Assembly: GCA_050298035.1 (NCBI GenBank)
Contig: JBNKTK010000065.1
Span: 1-20,083 of the forward strand
DNA: 20,083 nt
Direction of reading: 5' to 3'
From: Gaoshiqia sp050298035
GTDB taxonomy: Bacteria > Bacteroidota > Bacteroidia > Bacteroidales > Prolixibacteraceae
How positions within the stretch are numbered: position 1 is the first letter of the stretch; each line of letters starts with the position of its first letter. Below the pieces are notes generated by a model. That model was given only the letters and a program-made list of their open reading frames with translations. It was not told the DNA's origin and ran no database searches. Both the position numbers and the translations under genes were made by a program. Of the stretch, positions 7,907-15,120 are shown in pieces.

Positions 7907-9895
7907 ATGAACAGGAGTTTAGCATTTAAGCATTTGTTATTGCTACTTTTTTTAATTTGTTCGGGCTTCTCATTCGGACAAAATCTTCAAATCAACGACC
8001 TGGAATATTTTGAAACCCCCGGTGTTAATGTGCTGGTTTTTAGTAACCAGTATAACGGGATGTTTTTCGATGAAAAAACGGCCGGGATTGAACTGATACA
8101 TCACGGGGTACGAACAGCTACCGGCGGTGGTGTAAGGTTGCAAAACACACCGGAACAGTGGGATTTGGTGCCGAAGCTGATTGACCGAAAAGTGGATGAA
8201 GAGAATGAAAGTATCGAGGTCACTTTGAGGTATGAGGCATTTGACTTCGATTCAAAAGTAAAAGTTACAGCGAAAGATGGCGGTGTTGAGATAAGCGTTT
8301 ATTTGGATAAACCACTTCCTGAGAAATTGAACGGGAACGCTGGTTTTAACATGGAATTTCTTCCAGCCTCCTACTTCGGGAAAAGCTATTTGGCAGATGG
8401 TAACCCCGGCTATTTCCCATTGTATCCATCCGGTAATACTAAGATTGGACAGTTAGATAAGAAAATCCATCAGTTTGCTGATCACACTACATTTGATGAC
8501 AGGGGTAGGGGCGAATTTATTTTGCCCGACCCAATGGCAACCGGAAAAACAATTGTACTGGCGCCAGAAGACCCTGAACGCAATGTGAAGATCCAATCGG
8601 AGGATGCTGATATTATGCTTTTTGATGGCCGAAACCTGGCACAAAACGGATGGTTTATTGTTCGTAGTTTGCTCCCGTCTCAAAAAACAGGAAAGGTGTT
8701 GAGTTGGTATCTGGAACCTCATGCCATTTCAGGTTGGAAACGGGCACCGGTTATCCAGTTTTCACAGGTGGGCTATCAACCTGGTCAGGAAAAAACAGCA
8801 GTTATTGAACTGGATAAAAATGATATCCCTTTAAAAACGGCATCCCTTTTTCAGGTCACGCAAGATGGCAAATATGTCGAGAAGCTGAAAGCTGATGTAG
8901 GGCCATGGGGAAAATACATGCGGTATAATTACGTGAAGTTTGATTTTAGCTCGGTAAATGATCCCGGAGTATACTTTATACAGTACGGCGATCAAAAAAC
9001 AAATACATTTTCTATTGCTCCCAATGTGTATCACGATATCTGGCATCCAACGCTTGATGTTTGGTTCCCCGTGCAGATGGATCATATGGAGGTGAACGAG
9101 GCCTATCGGGTATGGCATGGTTTGCCTTATTTGGATGATGCTTTGCAGGCGCCGCTCAACCATCAGCATTTTGATGGCTACAGCATGGGGGACACAACCG
9201 ATACAAAATACAAACCGTTGGAGCGTATTCCCGGCCTGGCAGTTGGCGGGTGGTTCGATGCCGGCGATTTTGATATCCAAACCGGATCGCATTGCAATGC
9301 CGTGCTGAGCCTGGTAGATGCCTGGGAGAACTTTAAGCCTGACCGCGATGAAACCTATGTTGACCATGCCACCCGTTATGTCGATATTCACCGACCTGAC
9401 GGCAAACCCGATATTTTGCAGCAAATTGAGCAGGGCACTTTGAACATGGTGGCACAGGTGAAAAATATTGGTCATCCGGTAAGGGGCATTATTGTTCCTA
9501 ATCTTCACCAATACCACCACCTTGGCGATGCATCAACAGAAACAGATAATTTACCGTACAATCCAAATCTTAAACCATACCAGTCAGACGGAAAGTCAAG
9601 TGGTACAATGGACGACCGTTGGGTGTTTACAACCCGGAGTACTTTTCTTGATTATTACACCGCCGCAGCTTTAGCCGCAGCTAGTCGGGCTTTGACCGGG
9701 TATAACGACACCTTGTCTTATCAATGTTTGTTTTATGCCAAAAAATTATGGGAGGAAGATGAGCATATCGTTGAAAAAGATACTTCACGGTTTGTTGCAA
9801 GGTTCAGTAGTATAATGAAAAACTCGGCAGCACTTCAGTTGTATATTACCACGAAAGACGAACGTTATGCGCAGCAGTTCAAAAAGGCCATCTAG
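7907..9895 (+). CDS. GH9 endoglucanase-type enzyme, N-terminal 662 residues (truncated)
   Basis: This part has a signal peptide (hydrophobic 9-20, likely cut near SFGQ), then an N-terminal beta-rich domain of about 250 residues that I do not recognise beyond its presence in Bacteroidota GH9 proteins. An Ig-like CelD_N domain follows at about 281-370 (IQFSQVGYQPGQEKTAVI). The GH9 catalytic domain starts near 380. The signature GGWFDAGDFD at 447-456 contains Asp451 and Asp454, which in GH9 activate the water for inverting hydrolysis of beta-1,4-glucosidic bonds. The frame ends at TAG 9893 before the rest of the barrel and the catalytic acid. Family substrates include cellulose, mixed-linkage glucan, xyloglucan and glucomannan, and the sequence does not distinguish them. 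It starts a new unit after the susD terminator. Confidence 0.85.
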   Translation: MNRSLAFKHLLLLLFLICSGFSFGQNLQINDLEYFETPGVNVLVFSNQYNGMFFDEKTAGIELIHHGVRTATGGGVRLQNTPEQWDLVPKLIDRKVDEENESIEVTLRYEAFDFDSKVKVTAKDGGVEISVYLDKPLPEKLNGNAGFNMEFLPASYFGKSYLADGNPGYFPLYPSGNTKIGQLDKKIHQFADHTTFDDRGRGEFILPDPMATGKTIVLAPEDPERNVKIQSEDADIMLFDGRNLAQNGWFIVRSLLPSQKTGKVLSWYLEPHAISGWKRAPVIQFSQVGYQPGQEKTAVIELDKNDIPLKTASLFQVTQDGKYVEKLKADVGPWGKYMRYNYVKFDFSSVNDPGVYFIQYGDQKTNTFSIAPNVYHDIWHPTLDVWFPVQMDHMEVNEAYRVWHGLPYLDDALQAPLNHQHFDGYSMGDTTDTKYKPLERIPGLAVGGWFDAGDFDIQTGSHCNAVLSLVDAWENFKPDRDETYVDHATRYVDIHRPDGKPDILQQIEQGTLNMVAQVKNIGHPVRGIIVPNLHQYHHLGDASTETDNLPYNPNLKPYQSDGKSSGTMDDRWVFTTRSTFLDYYTAAALAAASRALTGYNDTLSYQCLFYAKKLWEEDEHIVEKDTSRFVARFSSIMKNSAALQLYITTKDERYAQQFKKAI

Positions 9896-9898
9896 CCA

Positions 9899-10441
9899 AT
9901 GCTTGACCAGTCGGTTATGTTTGGGATGACAGCGGCGCTTCAGGCATATCCATACATGAATGAAGATTACCAAAATAAGTTAAGGGAGTATGTTGTCCGT
10001 TATAAAAAGATGTGCGATGATTTGAATACCGACAATCCGTATGGTGTGCCTCTGTCCGGTGGCGGATGGGGCGGAAACGGTCGTATTATAAACTGGTCGA
10101 CAACGAACTACTATGCCAACAAAATCTTCCCCGATATCATAAGTCCTGAATATGTGTATAAAGGTCTCAACTACATTTTTGGTTGCCATCCGTACTCCAA
10201 TATTTCCTTTGTTTCGTCGGTGGGAACGCACTCAAAGAAAATTACCTATGGCAACAACAGGGCCGATTTCAGTTTTATTGCTGGTGGGGTAGTTCCCGGG
10301 GTGTTGCTGCTAAAACCCGATTTTCCCGAAAACAAAGAGGATTGGCCATTCTTTTGGGGTGAAAACGAGGTTACAGTAGGAATTTGCGCCGACTACATTT
10401 TGCTTTCGGTTGCTGTAAATCAATTAACCGGAGGCAAATAA
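9899..10441 (+). CDS. GH9 enzyme, C-terminal 180 residues (downstream of amber codon)
   Basis: This is the remaining part of the same GH9 barrel, in the same frame as the upstream piece. It has the conserved glycine-rich loop PLSGGGWGGNGRIINW and the substrate-cleft segment GCHPYSNISFVSSVGTHSKK. It also has FFWGENEVTVGICADY, where Glu157 of this piece (about residue 821 of the whole) sits at the family's catalytic acid position. The ATG at 9899 is internal to the barrel and has no signal peptide, so a product started here would be cytoplasmic and inactive. It is a fragment of the GH9 gene, not a separate gene. It ends 146 bp before the GH51 gene with no terminator between, so the two glycosidase genes may share a transcript. 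Confidence 0.8.
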   Translation: MLDQSVMFGMTAALQAYPYMNEDYQNKLREYVVRYKKMCDDLNTDNPYGVPLSGGGWGGNGRIINWSTTNYYANKIFPDIISPEYVYKGLNYIFGCHPYSNISFVSSVGTHSKKITYGNNRADFSFIAGGVVPGVLLLKPDFPENKEDWPFFWGENEVTVGICADYILLSVAVNQLTGGK

Positions 10442-10587
10442 TTGAAAGTGGTTCAAATGAGAAATAGCCCAATCTGTTTTTTGCAGATAAACAATGTCTT
10501 GGTATAAAATCCGATTAGCGGGCAACAATTCACTGCTGACTGGATTTGATTTTCAACCTAAAATTTGACAACCTAACTTAGTAAATC

Positions 10588-11352
10588 ATGAAAAATATCC
10601 TTTTGACAATTTTGACTACTCTGCCTTTTTTCCTGAGTGCACAGACCGCTAAAATTAAAATTGATGTCAATCGCACAATTGGAGTGATCGATCCTAAGAT
10701 TTATGGTGTTTTCATGGAGCCGATTGATTTTAGCCAGAGGAGGCAGGTATTACCGGGAGTGCCAAACAATACACTCTACGGTACTTTGTATGATCCGTCC
10801 TCACCGCTTGCTGACGAAAATGGGTTCCGGAAAGATTATATAGAAGCAATGAAAGAGCTAAAAATAACCAACATGCGCTGGCCGGGCGGAAACTTTGTGA
10901 TGGGCTATAACTGGCAGGATGGCATTGGGCCAAAAGATCAGCGGCCTGCCCGAATAAACCTGGCCTGGGGCGGAGTTGATAACAATCATGTCGGAACCGA
11001 CGAATGGTTTGCGCTCAATAAATCAATCGGAAGTGAAAACGTGGTCTGTGTGAATTTGGGTCTTAGTACAATTATGGATGCTTGTTATTGGCTTGAATAC
11101 TGTAATTACGGTAAGGGAACTTATTATTCGGATTTGCGGATTAAAAATGGTCATGCAGAACCGTATGGCGTGAAAATTTGGGACTTGGGCAATGAAGTTG
11201 ACGGAGCGCCGTGGGAATTGGGACATAAAACGGCTGAAGATTACGTCAAAATTGGAAGGGAAGCAGCAAAGGCTATGAAATCCGTCGACAATACGATCAA
11301 GTTTGTGGCTTCCGGATCACATCGTACTATGAAGAAACAGGCCAATGGGTAG
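10588..11352 (+). CDS. GH51 arabinofuranosidase, N-terminal part (frameshifted)
   Basis: This 254-residue piece has a signal peptide (MKNILLTILTTLPFFLSAQ) and then the first half of the GH51 (beta/alpha)8 barrel. NMRWPGGNFVMGYNWQDGIG (95-114) and GPKDQRPARINLAW are family blocks. DLGNEVDG places Glu203 at the acid/base position used in retaining hydrolysis of terminal alpha-L-arabinofuranosyl groups. The last ten residues (HRTMKKQANG) are out-of-frame sequence after the CA duplication, and the frame stops at TAG 11350. Some GH51 enzymes act as endoglucanases, but this sequence looks like the arabinofuranosidase type. Together with GH9 it suggests arabinose-decorated plant hemicellulose as the PUL target, which is an inference. 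Confidence 0.85.
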   Translation: MKNILLTILTTLPFFLSAQTAKIKIDVNRTIGVIDPKIYGVFMEPIDFSQRRQVLPGVPNNTLYGTLYDPSSPLADENGFRKDYIEAMKELKITNMRWPGGNFVMGYNWQDGIGPKDQRPARINLAWGGVDNNHVGTDEWFALNKSIGSENVVCVNLGLSTIMDACYWLEYCNYGKGTYYSDLRIKNGHAEPYGVKIWDLGNEVDGAPWELGHKTAEDYVKIGREAAKAMKSVDNTIKFVASGSHRTMKKQANG

Positions 11353-12116
11353 AGTGGAACAGGAAGGTGCTGACAGGTTTGGGCGATATGATCGAGTATC
11401 TTTCGATTCACCGCTATTGGGAGAATTCGCCTGACTACTATACTTTTATGGGACAAAGCTCCATGGATTTTGAAGAAAAGATCAACGTAACTGCTGCCGA
11501 AATTGAAGCCGTGAAAGCAATGAAAAGTTTTGAAAACCCGATCTATATTTCGGTTGATGAGTGGGGTACTTTCGGTCGAAATTTTTTAACTGTTTTGCCC
11601 ATTGCACAATGTTTGAACTCTTTTATCCGTCATGCCGATGTTGTGAAAATGGCAAATTTCACGATGCTTACTTCATTGTTGGGGAGCGACAAGGAAAAAG
11701 GAACATTCAAAACCCCGCTAACCAATGCCTTCAAATTGTTTTCTACCAATTGTCTTGGAAATTCCATCGATACCTATGTTGAATGCGATACTTTCAATAC
11801 CGAAAAATGCAAAGGCATTCCGTACCTGGATGTTACTTCTGTTTATTCCGAAGAAACAAATTCAGTATTTATTAATGTGATAAACAGGCATGAGGACAAA
11901 GATATCGGTACTGAAATCATTAGCAATTCGGGAGAGTTCTCCGGGCAATCCGAAATCAGCATATTAAATGCTGCATCGCTTGACGAACCATTCTCGTTCG
12001 ATAAAGAGGAACAGTATTCACCGGTTGTAACGGAAGTAAAAACAGCAGGGAATAAATTGTCGTTTTCATTCCCTCCGCATTCTTTCACACAAATAAAAGT
12101 TAAACTTAAAGAATAG
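11322..12116 (+). CDS. GH51 arabinofuranosidase, C-terminal part (frameshifted)
   Basis: This is the second half of the same enzyme, open from TCG 11322 (SYYEETGQWVEWNRKV). A formal GTG start lies at 11367, but it is internal to the barrel and unlikely to be a real initiation site. LSIHRYWENSPDYYTFMG and YISVDEWGTFGR are family blocks. The Glu of DEWG (residue 65 counting from GTG 11367, about 324 of the repaired protein) is the expected nucleophile. The final part, from about ETNSVFINVINRHEDKD to the end, is the GH51 C-terminal beta-sandwich, finishing HSFTQIKVKLKE. No signal peptide is available to this fragment. A terminator follows about 110 bp downstream. Confidence 0.82.
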   Translation, partial: SYYEETGQWVEWNRKVLTGLGDMIEYLSIHRYWENSPDYYTFMGQSSMDFEEKINVTAAEIEAVKAMKSFENPIYISVDEWGTFGRNFLTVLPIAQCLNSFIRHADVVKMANFTMLTSLLGSDKEKGTFKTPLTNAFKLFSTNCLGNSIDTYVECDTFNTEKCKGIPYLDVTSVYSEETNSVFINVINRHEDKDIGTEIISNSGEFSGQSEISILNAASLDEPFSFDKEEQYSPVVTEVKTAGNKLSFSFPPHSFTQIKVKLKE

Positions 12117-12475
12117 AGCCAATCTTTTTTTGTAGCCTATGAATGGCTGAGCTGACAAAGGCGCTTTTGCCAATTTGCGCGTTTGCTTTTTAATGAATAG
12201 ACCCAATAAATTTCTGTAGGGGATACTTAGCCTGTAAGTCAAGTGATTTGCAGGCTTTTTTTATTGAGCCAACTCATGCGAAAGCTGTCGATGCTTCAAA
12301 TATCATATAAGAAACAGTTTGTGGAAAATAGGCCCCAAGGTGCTGTCGGACAAAGTACCGGAAGAAATGTTTCAGGTTTTTAAAGGCTCCAAAATGGAAC
12401 AGGATCATAATGGTTATCAAGCACTATCTCACAAACTTTGTGAATGATTAAGAGGCCATCTCTTTTGAGACAGCC
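12117..12475. other. Intergenic stretch with a terminator and a short unexplained open segment
   Basis: The left part carries the terminator at 12229-12262. The rest (12263-12450) has no recognisable gene. One + strand frame stays open across most of it and ends at TGA 12445-12447. Within it ATG 12367 would give 26 residues (MFQVFKGSKMEQDHNGYQAL followed by SHKLCE), with no family I recognise. It stops just before a hairpin at 12452-12477. This could be the worn tail of a lost gene or chance. Confidence 0.5.
12229..12262 (+). terminator. Intrinsic terminator after the glycosidase genes
   Basis: AGCCTG (12229-12234) pairs with CAGGCT (12251-12256). The inner TAAGTC/GATTTG extends the stem to 12 bp with two G-U pairs and an AAGT tetraloop. 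Seven Ts follow (12256-12262). It lies about 110 bp past the GH51 stop and marks the right end of the PUL. Confidence 0.82.
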
Positions 12476-12480
12476 TCATT
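12452..12480. terminator. Hairpin at the 3' end of the Hpt gene
   Basis: GAGGC (12452-12456) pairs with GCCTC (12473-12477) and TCTC pairs with GAGA around a TTTT loop, with a CA/CA internal mismatch. It overlaps the Hpt stop codon. The T-rich flank (ATTTTATTTTATC) is on the + strand side, so it looks better oriented for + strand transcripts than for the Hpt gene itself. Confidence 0.4.
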
Positions 12481-12832
12481 TTATTTTATCAAGCTCTTCC
12501 TGAAGTTCTTTTTCTGCTGCGGCAATCACCGATTCAAATTCCTCAACATGCGACTCGTAGGTTTCAATTTCAGCCAATTGCTGTGTTTTCAATTGAAGTT
12601 GTTTGAGGCGTATGCCCAGATCATTCATCCCGAATGTCATAACCGATGCTTTGGCTTTGTGGGCAAGCTCACCAAGTTCTTTGTATTGCTTATTTTCCAG
12701 GTAATTTCTGAGTCCATCCCTGAATTCGGGGATTTGATCAAAAAACATTTGTATAAATTCTTTCATGATTTCCGGTTCACCACCGGTGACCTCTAGCAGG
12801 TAATTTAAGTCTGTGAATCGTTGCGTTCCCAT
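12476..12832 (-). CDS. Hpt-domain histidine phosphotransfer protein
   Basis: This 118-residue protein is made of a single Hpt four-helix bundle. ELAHKAKASVMTFGM places His58 as the phospho-accepting histidine, within the family's HxxKxS-type context. The acidic helix EPEIMKEFIQMFFDQIPEF precedes it, as usual for Hpt domains. By family role it shuttles phosphate between a hybrid sensor kinase receiver and a final response regulator in a multistep phosphorelay. No kinase or regulator gene lies nearby, so its partners are encoded elsewhere. It is transcribed away from gcvT. A fitting -7 box on the minus strand (12874-12867) is 35 bp upstream of its ATG. The C-terminal part (about 80-118) is predicted helical and rich in Glu. 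Confidence 0.88.
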   Translation of the reverse strand: MGTQRFTDLNYLLEVTGGEPEIMKEFIQMFFDQIPEFRDGLRNYLENKQYKELGELAHKAKASVMTFGMNDLGIRLKQLQLKTQQLAEIETYESHVEEFESVIAAAEKELQEELDKIK

Positions 12833-12866
12833 ATTGTTAGTCGTCTTATTCGGTATACAATATTAG

Positions 12867-12874
12867 CAAAAATA
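12867..12874 (-). promoter_or_regulatory. -7 element of the Hpt gene promoter
   Basis: On the minus strand this reads TATTTTTG, a full match to TAnnTTTG, placing +1 near 12860 and giving a leader of about 28 nt before the ATG at 12832. No convincing -33 element is present. Confidence 0.35.
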
Positions 12875-12917
12875 TGGGGATTATTCTATTGAGTTTGATA
12901 AATGGCTGAAATAAATC

Positions 12918-12941
12918 AGAGTCAGGATTGCTGACTTTTTT
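12918..12941 (+). promoter_or_regulatory. Terminator-like hairpin in the gcvT upstream region
   Basis: AGTCAG (12920-12925) pairs with CTGACT (12931-12936) around GATTG, with one or two weaker pairs outside, and is followed by a T-run to 12941. It lies in the divergent Hpt/gcvT gap, upstream of a near-consensus -7 box GATCTTTG (12953-12960). It may insulate gcvT from upstream transcription. Low certainty. Confidence 0.35.
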
Positions 12942-12994
12942 CATGAATTTATGATCTTTGAAGCTCTATTTTTACAAACCCAAAAAAATATTGA

Positions 12995-14089
12995 ATGAAA
13001 AAGACAGCATTTAATCAAATACATAAAAATGCCGGTGGAAAAATGGTTGAGTTTGCAGGTTTTGAGATGCCTGTTGAATTTAGCGGGATTAAAGATGAAC
13101 ATATGACAGTTCGCACCGGAGTTGGTGTTTTTGATGTATCTCACATGGGTGAGTTCTGGGCAACCGGGCCTCATGCTGCAGAATTGGTACAATATGTTAC
13201 CACGAATGATATTCATACACTGAAACCCGGGCAGGCACAATATTCCTGTTTCCCGAACGGAAAAGGTGGCATTGTGGATGATTTGCTGGTTTATTATTTC
13301 GAACCCGAAAAGTATATGTTGGTTGTTAATGCGGCCAATATTGAAAAAGACTGGAACTGGATCGTTTCGCAAAATAAATTTGGCGCTGAATTAGAGAATG
13401 TTTCCGATCAGGTCAGCCAATTGGCTATTCAGGGGCCAAAAGCCGCACAGACACTCCAGAAATTAACTGATGTCAATCTAAGTGAAATTAGATATTACAC
13501 TTTCGTTACCGGTAAATTTGCCGGAATTGATGATGTGATCATCTCCGCAACAGGTTATACCGGTGCAGGAGGTTTCGAGCTTTATTTCCCTAATGAGTAT
13601 GCCGAAGCAATGTATACGGCTATTTTCGAAGCCGGTGCTGAATTCGATATTAAACCGATTGGACTTGGTGCCCGTGATACCCTGCGCCTGGAGATGGGAT
13701 ACTGCCTTTACGGGAACGATATTGATGATACCACCTCTCCGATTGAAGCCGGTTTGGGATGGATTACCAAATTTAACGGAAACAACAATGACTTTATCGA
13801 CAGAGACCTGTTGCTGGTTCATAAGAATGAGGGGGTAAACCGAAAATTGAGAGGCTTTGAGATGATTGACCGGGGCATTCCGCGTCATGGCTACGAGCTG
13901 ACCGATGAAAACGGCAACCCGATTGGTGTTGTGACATCAGGGACCCAGTCGCCTGTTTTGAACAAGGGGATTGGGATGGGGTATGTTGCCAAAGCATACT
14001 CGGCCATCGGGACTGAAGTTTATGTTCGTGTCCGTAATAAATTACTGAAAGCAAAAATTGTAAAGATACCATTTGTAAGTCCGCAATAA
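12995..14089 (+). CDS. gcvT: Glycine cleavage system T protein (aminomethyltransferase)
   Basis: This 364-residue protein has the normal length for GcvT. It takes the aminomethyl group from lipoyl-H protein and transfers the one-carbon unit to tetrahydrofolate, releasing ammonia. Recognisable blocks are VEFAGFEMPVEF, VGVFDVSHMGEF (43-54) and GGIVDDLLVYY (91-101), whose Asp pair matches the conserved acidic position near the folate site. TGYTGAGGFELYFP, GLGARDTLRLEMGYCLYGND and the C-terminal SPVLNKGIGMGYV are also typical. The ATG at 12995 fits the family N-terminus. Other glycine cleavage genes (gcvH, gcvP) are not in the window, as is usual for Bacteroidota with scattered gcv genes. A clear terminator follows directly. 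Its nearness to serC/serA puts serine and glycine one-carbon functions together. Confidence 0.97.
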   Translation: MKKTAFNQIHKNAGGKMVEFAGFEMPVEFSGIKDEHMTVRTGVGVFDVSHMGEFWATGPHAAELVQYVTTNDIHTLKPGQAQYSCFPNGKGGIVDDLLVYYFEPEKYMLVVNAANIEKDWNWIVSQNKFGAELENVSDQVSQLAIQGPKAAQTLQKLTDVNLSEIRYYTFVTGKFAGIDDVIISATGYTGAGGFELYFPNEYAEAMYTAIFEAGAEFDIKPIGLGARDTLRLEMGYCLYGNDIDDTTSPIEAGLGWITKFNGNNNDFIDRDLLLVHKNEGVNRKLRGFEMIDRGIPRHGYELTDENGNPIGVVTSGTQSPVLNKGIGMGYVAKAYSAIGTEVYVRVRNKLLKAKIVKIPFVSPQ

Positions 14090-14116
14090 GGGGGGAACTT
14101 ACAACTTTCTAACCCG

Positions 14117-14147
14117 AAACCCGTCAATTATTTTGGCGGGTTTTTTT
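14117..14147 (+). terminator. Intrinsic terminator of gcvT
   Basis: AAACCCG (14117-14123) pairs with CGGGTTT (14137-14143). The inner T-G, C-G, A-T and A-T pairs extend the stem to 11 bp with a 5-nt loop, and a seven-T run spans 14141-14147. Confidence 0.9.
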
Positions 14148-14163
14148 ATTGTTGCCGTTCGAT

Positions 14164-14171
14164 TATCTTTG
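14164..14171 (+). promoter_or_regulatory. -7 element of the comB-like gene promoter
   Basis: TATCTTTG matches TAnnTTTG fully. The -33 position falls in the T-tract of the gcvT terminator (TTTT at 14142-14145, three of four consensus bases). Predicted +1 is near 14178, 19 nt before the ATG at 14197. Confidence 0.45.
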
Positions 14172-14196
14172 CGGCAAAAATTCTGATTTGTTGACA

Positions 14197-14922
14197 ATGA
14201 AGAACGCTAAATTCCGGTTGGAAACCTGTTTATCCCCTGCAATTTATCCGAAGCATGCGAGTGATGAAAATATCGTGGTCATTGTTGATATTTTAAGAGC
14301 AACTTCGGCCATTTGCACGGCTTTTCACAACGGTGTAAAAAGTATCATTCCTGTTTCAACAGTGGAAGAGGCGCGTCAAAAAAAGGAAAACGGGTACATT
14401 GTTGCTTCCGAGCGGGATGGGTATGTGCTTGATTTCGCCGATTTCGGGAACTCACCGTTCAATTTCACCGAAGAAAAGGTTCGCGGACGAGAGATTGTTT
14501 ATTCAACAACAAACGGCACGCGCTGTATCCATATGGCTGCCCATTCGAAAGCAGTGGTAATAGGATCTTTCCTGAACCTGACTGCACTGAGTGACTGGTT
14601 GATTGAGCAGGATGCTCCGGTTTTAATTTTTTGTGCTTCATGGAAAGACCGCTTCAGTCTGGAAGATACTATCTTTGCCGGAGCACTGGCTGAAAAATTA
14701 CTGGCTTCGGGGAAGTTCGAAACAATCTGTGACGCTGTTACGGCATCACTGGATTTGTGGTCGCTGGCTAAAACAGATTTGCAGAAATATGTGCTGAAAG
14801 CAGCGCAAAAAGGGCGGTTGGCTGAAAAAGGACTGGATGATTGCATTAACTTTTGCCATCAACCTGATTTTACCTCAGTTATTCCGTTTTATAAAGATGG
14901 AGAATTAATTCCGGTTTCATAA
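14197..14922 (+). CDS. comB: ComB-family 2-phosphosulfolactate phosphatase
   Basis: This 241-residue ComB-family protein is recognised from VVIVDILRATSAICTAF (27-43), DFGNSP (82-87), VYSTTNGTRCI (101-111) and CASWKDRFSLEDTIFAG (146-162). Characterised members hydrolyse 2-phospho-3-sulfolactate to sulfolactate, a step of coenzyme M synthesis in methanogens. Many bacteria without coenzyme M keep ComB homologues of unproven role. I chose ATG 14197 over the upstream TTG at 14149, because the longer form would begin inside the gcvT terminator and ahead of the -7 box at 14164-14171. Neighbours are gcvT and serC. A link to sulfonate chemistry (sulfolactate, or the cysteate used for sulfonolipids) is possible but rests on family knowledge only. 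No comA homologue is present in the window. Confidence 0.88.
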   Translation: MKNAKFRLETCLSPAIYPKHASDENIVVIVDILRATSAICTAFHNGVKSIIPVSTVEEARQKKENGYIVASERDGYVLDFADFGNSPFNFTEEKVRGREIVYSTTNGTRCIHMAAHSKAVVIGSFLNLTALSDWLIEQDAPVLIFCASWKDRFSLEDTIFAGALAEKLLASGKFETICDAVTASLDLWSLAKTDLQKYVLKAAQKGRLAEKGLDDCINFCHQPDFTSVIPFYKDGELIPVS

Positions 14923-15120
14923 CTTTGGAGAAAAGATCAAAATTAATTTATGATTTCTATCAGATTGATATCCTGTTTTATAGCCATGTTCTTTAACTGT
15001 AACATGGATAGCCAGTGCTGATAATTCTCAGGGAAAGAAACTTCGGGATTTCCTTAATTTGAATGAAGAACATTTACGAATAAAGAATAATAATAATTTT
15101 TAACCCTAAAATAACATACA

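Larger units (their letters stand above)
7907..10441 (+). pseudogene. GH9 glycoside hydrolase gene interrupted by an in-frame amber codon
   Basis: The two reading frames at 7907-9892 and 9896-10441 are in the same frame and separated only by TAG at 9893-9895. Together they make one GH9 protein of about 844 codons, including the TAG position. The break falls inside the (alpha/alpha)6 barrel, between FKKAI and PMLDQSVMFGM. The likely nucleophile-side DAGD motif is upstream and the acid Glu in GENEV is downstream, so neither half alone should be active. TAG is used as an ordinary stop elsewhere in the window (at 740 and 12116), which argues against general recoding. A single substitution from a sense codon such as TGG or CAG would explain it. 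A sequencing error cannot be excluded. Confidence 0.75.
10588..12116 (+). pseudogene. GH51 alpha-L-arabinofuranosidase gene broken by a 2-nt duplication
   Basis: Frames at 10588-11352 and 11322-12116 encode consecutive parts of one GH51 enzyme in different frames. At 11318-11321 the DNA reads CACA. Removing one CA joins FVASGS directly to SYYEETGQWVEWNRKV and gives a full protein of about 508 residues, normal for secreted GH51 enzymes. The acid/base Glu lies before the shift and the nucleophile Glu after it, so the shifted product would be inactive. The lesion is a dinucleotide duplication, not a homopolymer slip, so it is a less usual sequencing error, but a read error remains possible. Confidence 0.8.

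Noticed and set aside
8831..9520. Long minus-strand open frame (229 codons) inside the GH9 gene
   Set aside because: It lies opposite well-conserved GH9 coding sequence, has no recognisable domain, and no promoter or ribosome site is visible. It is a shadow of codon bias.
9893..9901. Programmed amber recoding (pyrrolysine or genetic code variant) in GH9
   Set aside because: TAG ends other genes here normally and no downstream recoding element is evident. A simple nonsense mutation or sequencing error is the more economical reading.
11318..11352. Programmed ribosomal frameshift in GH51
   Set aside because: There is no slippery heptamer at the junction, and the lesion is explained exactly by a CA duplication.
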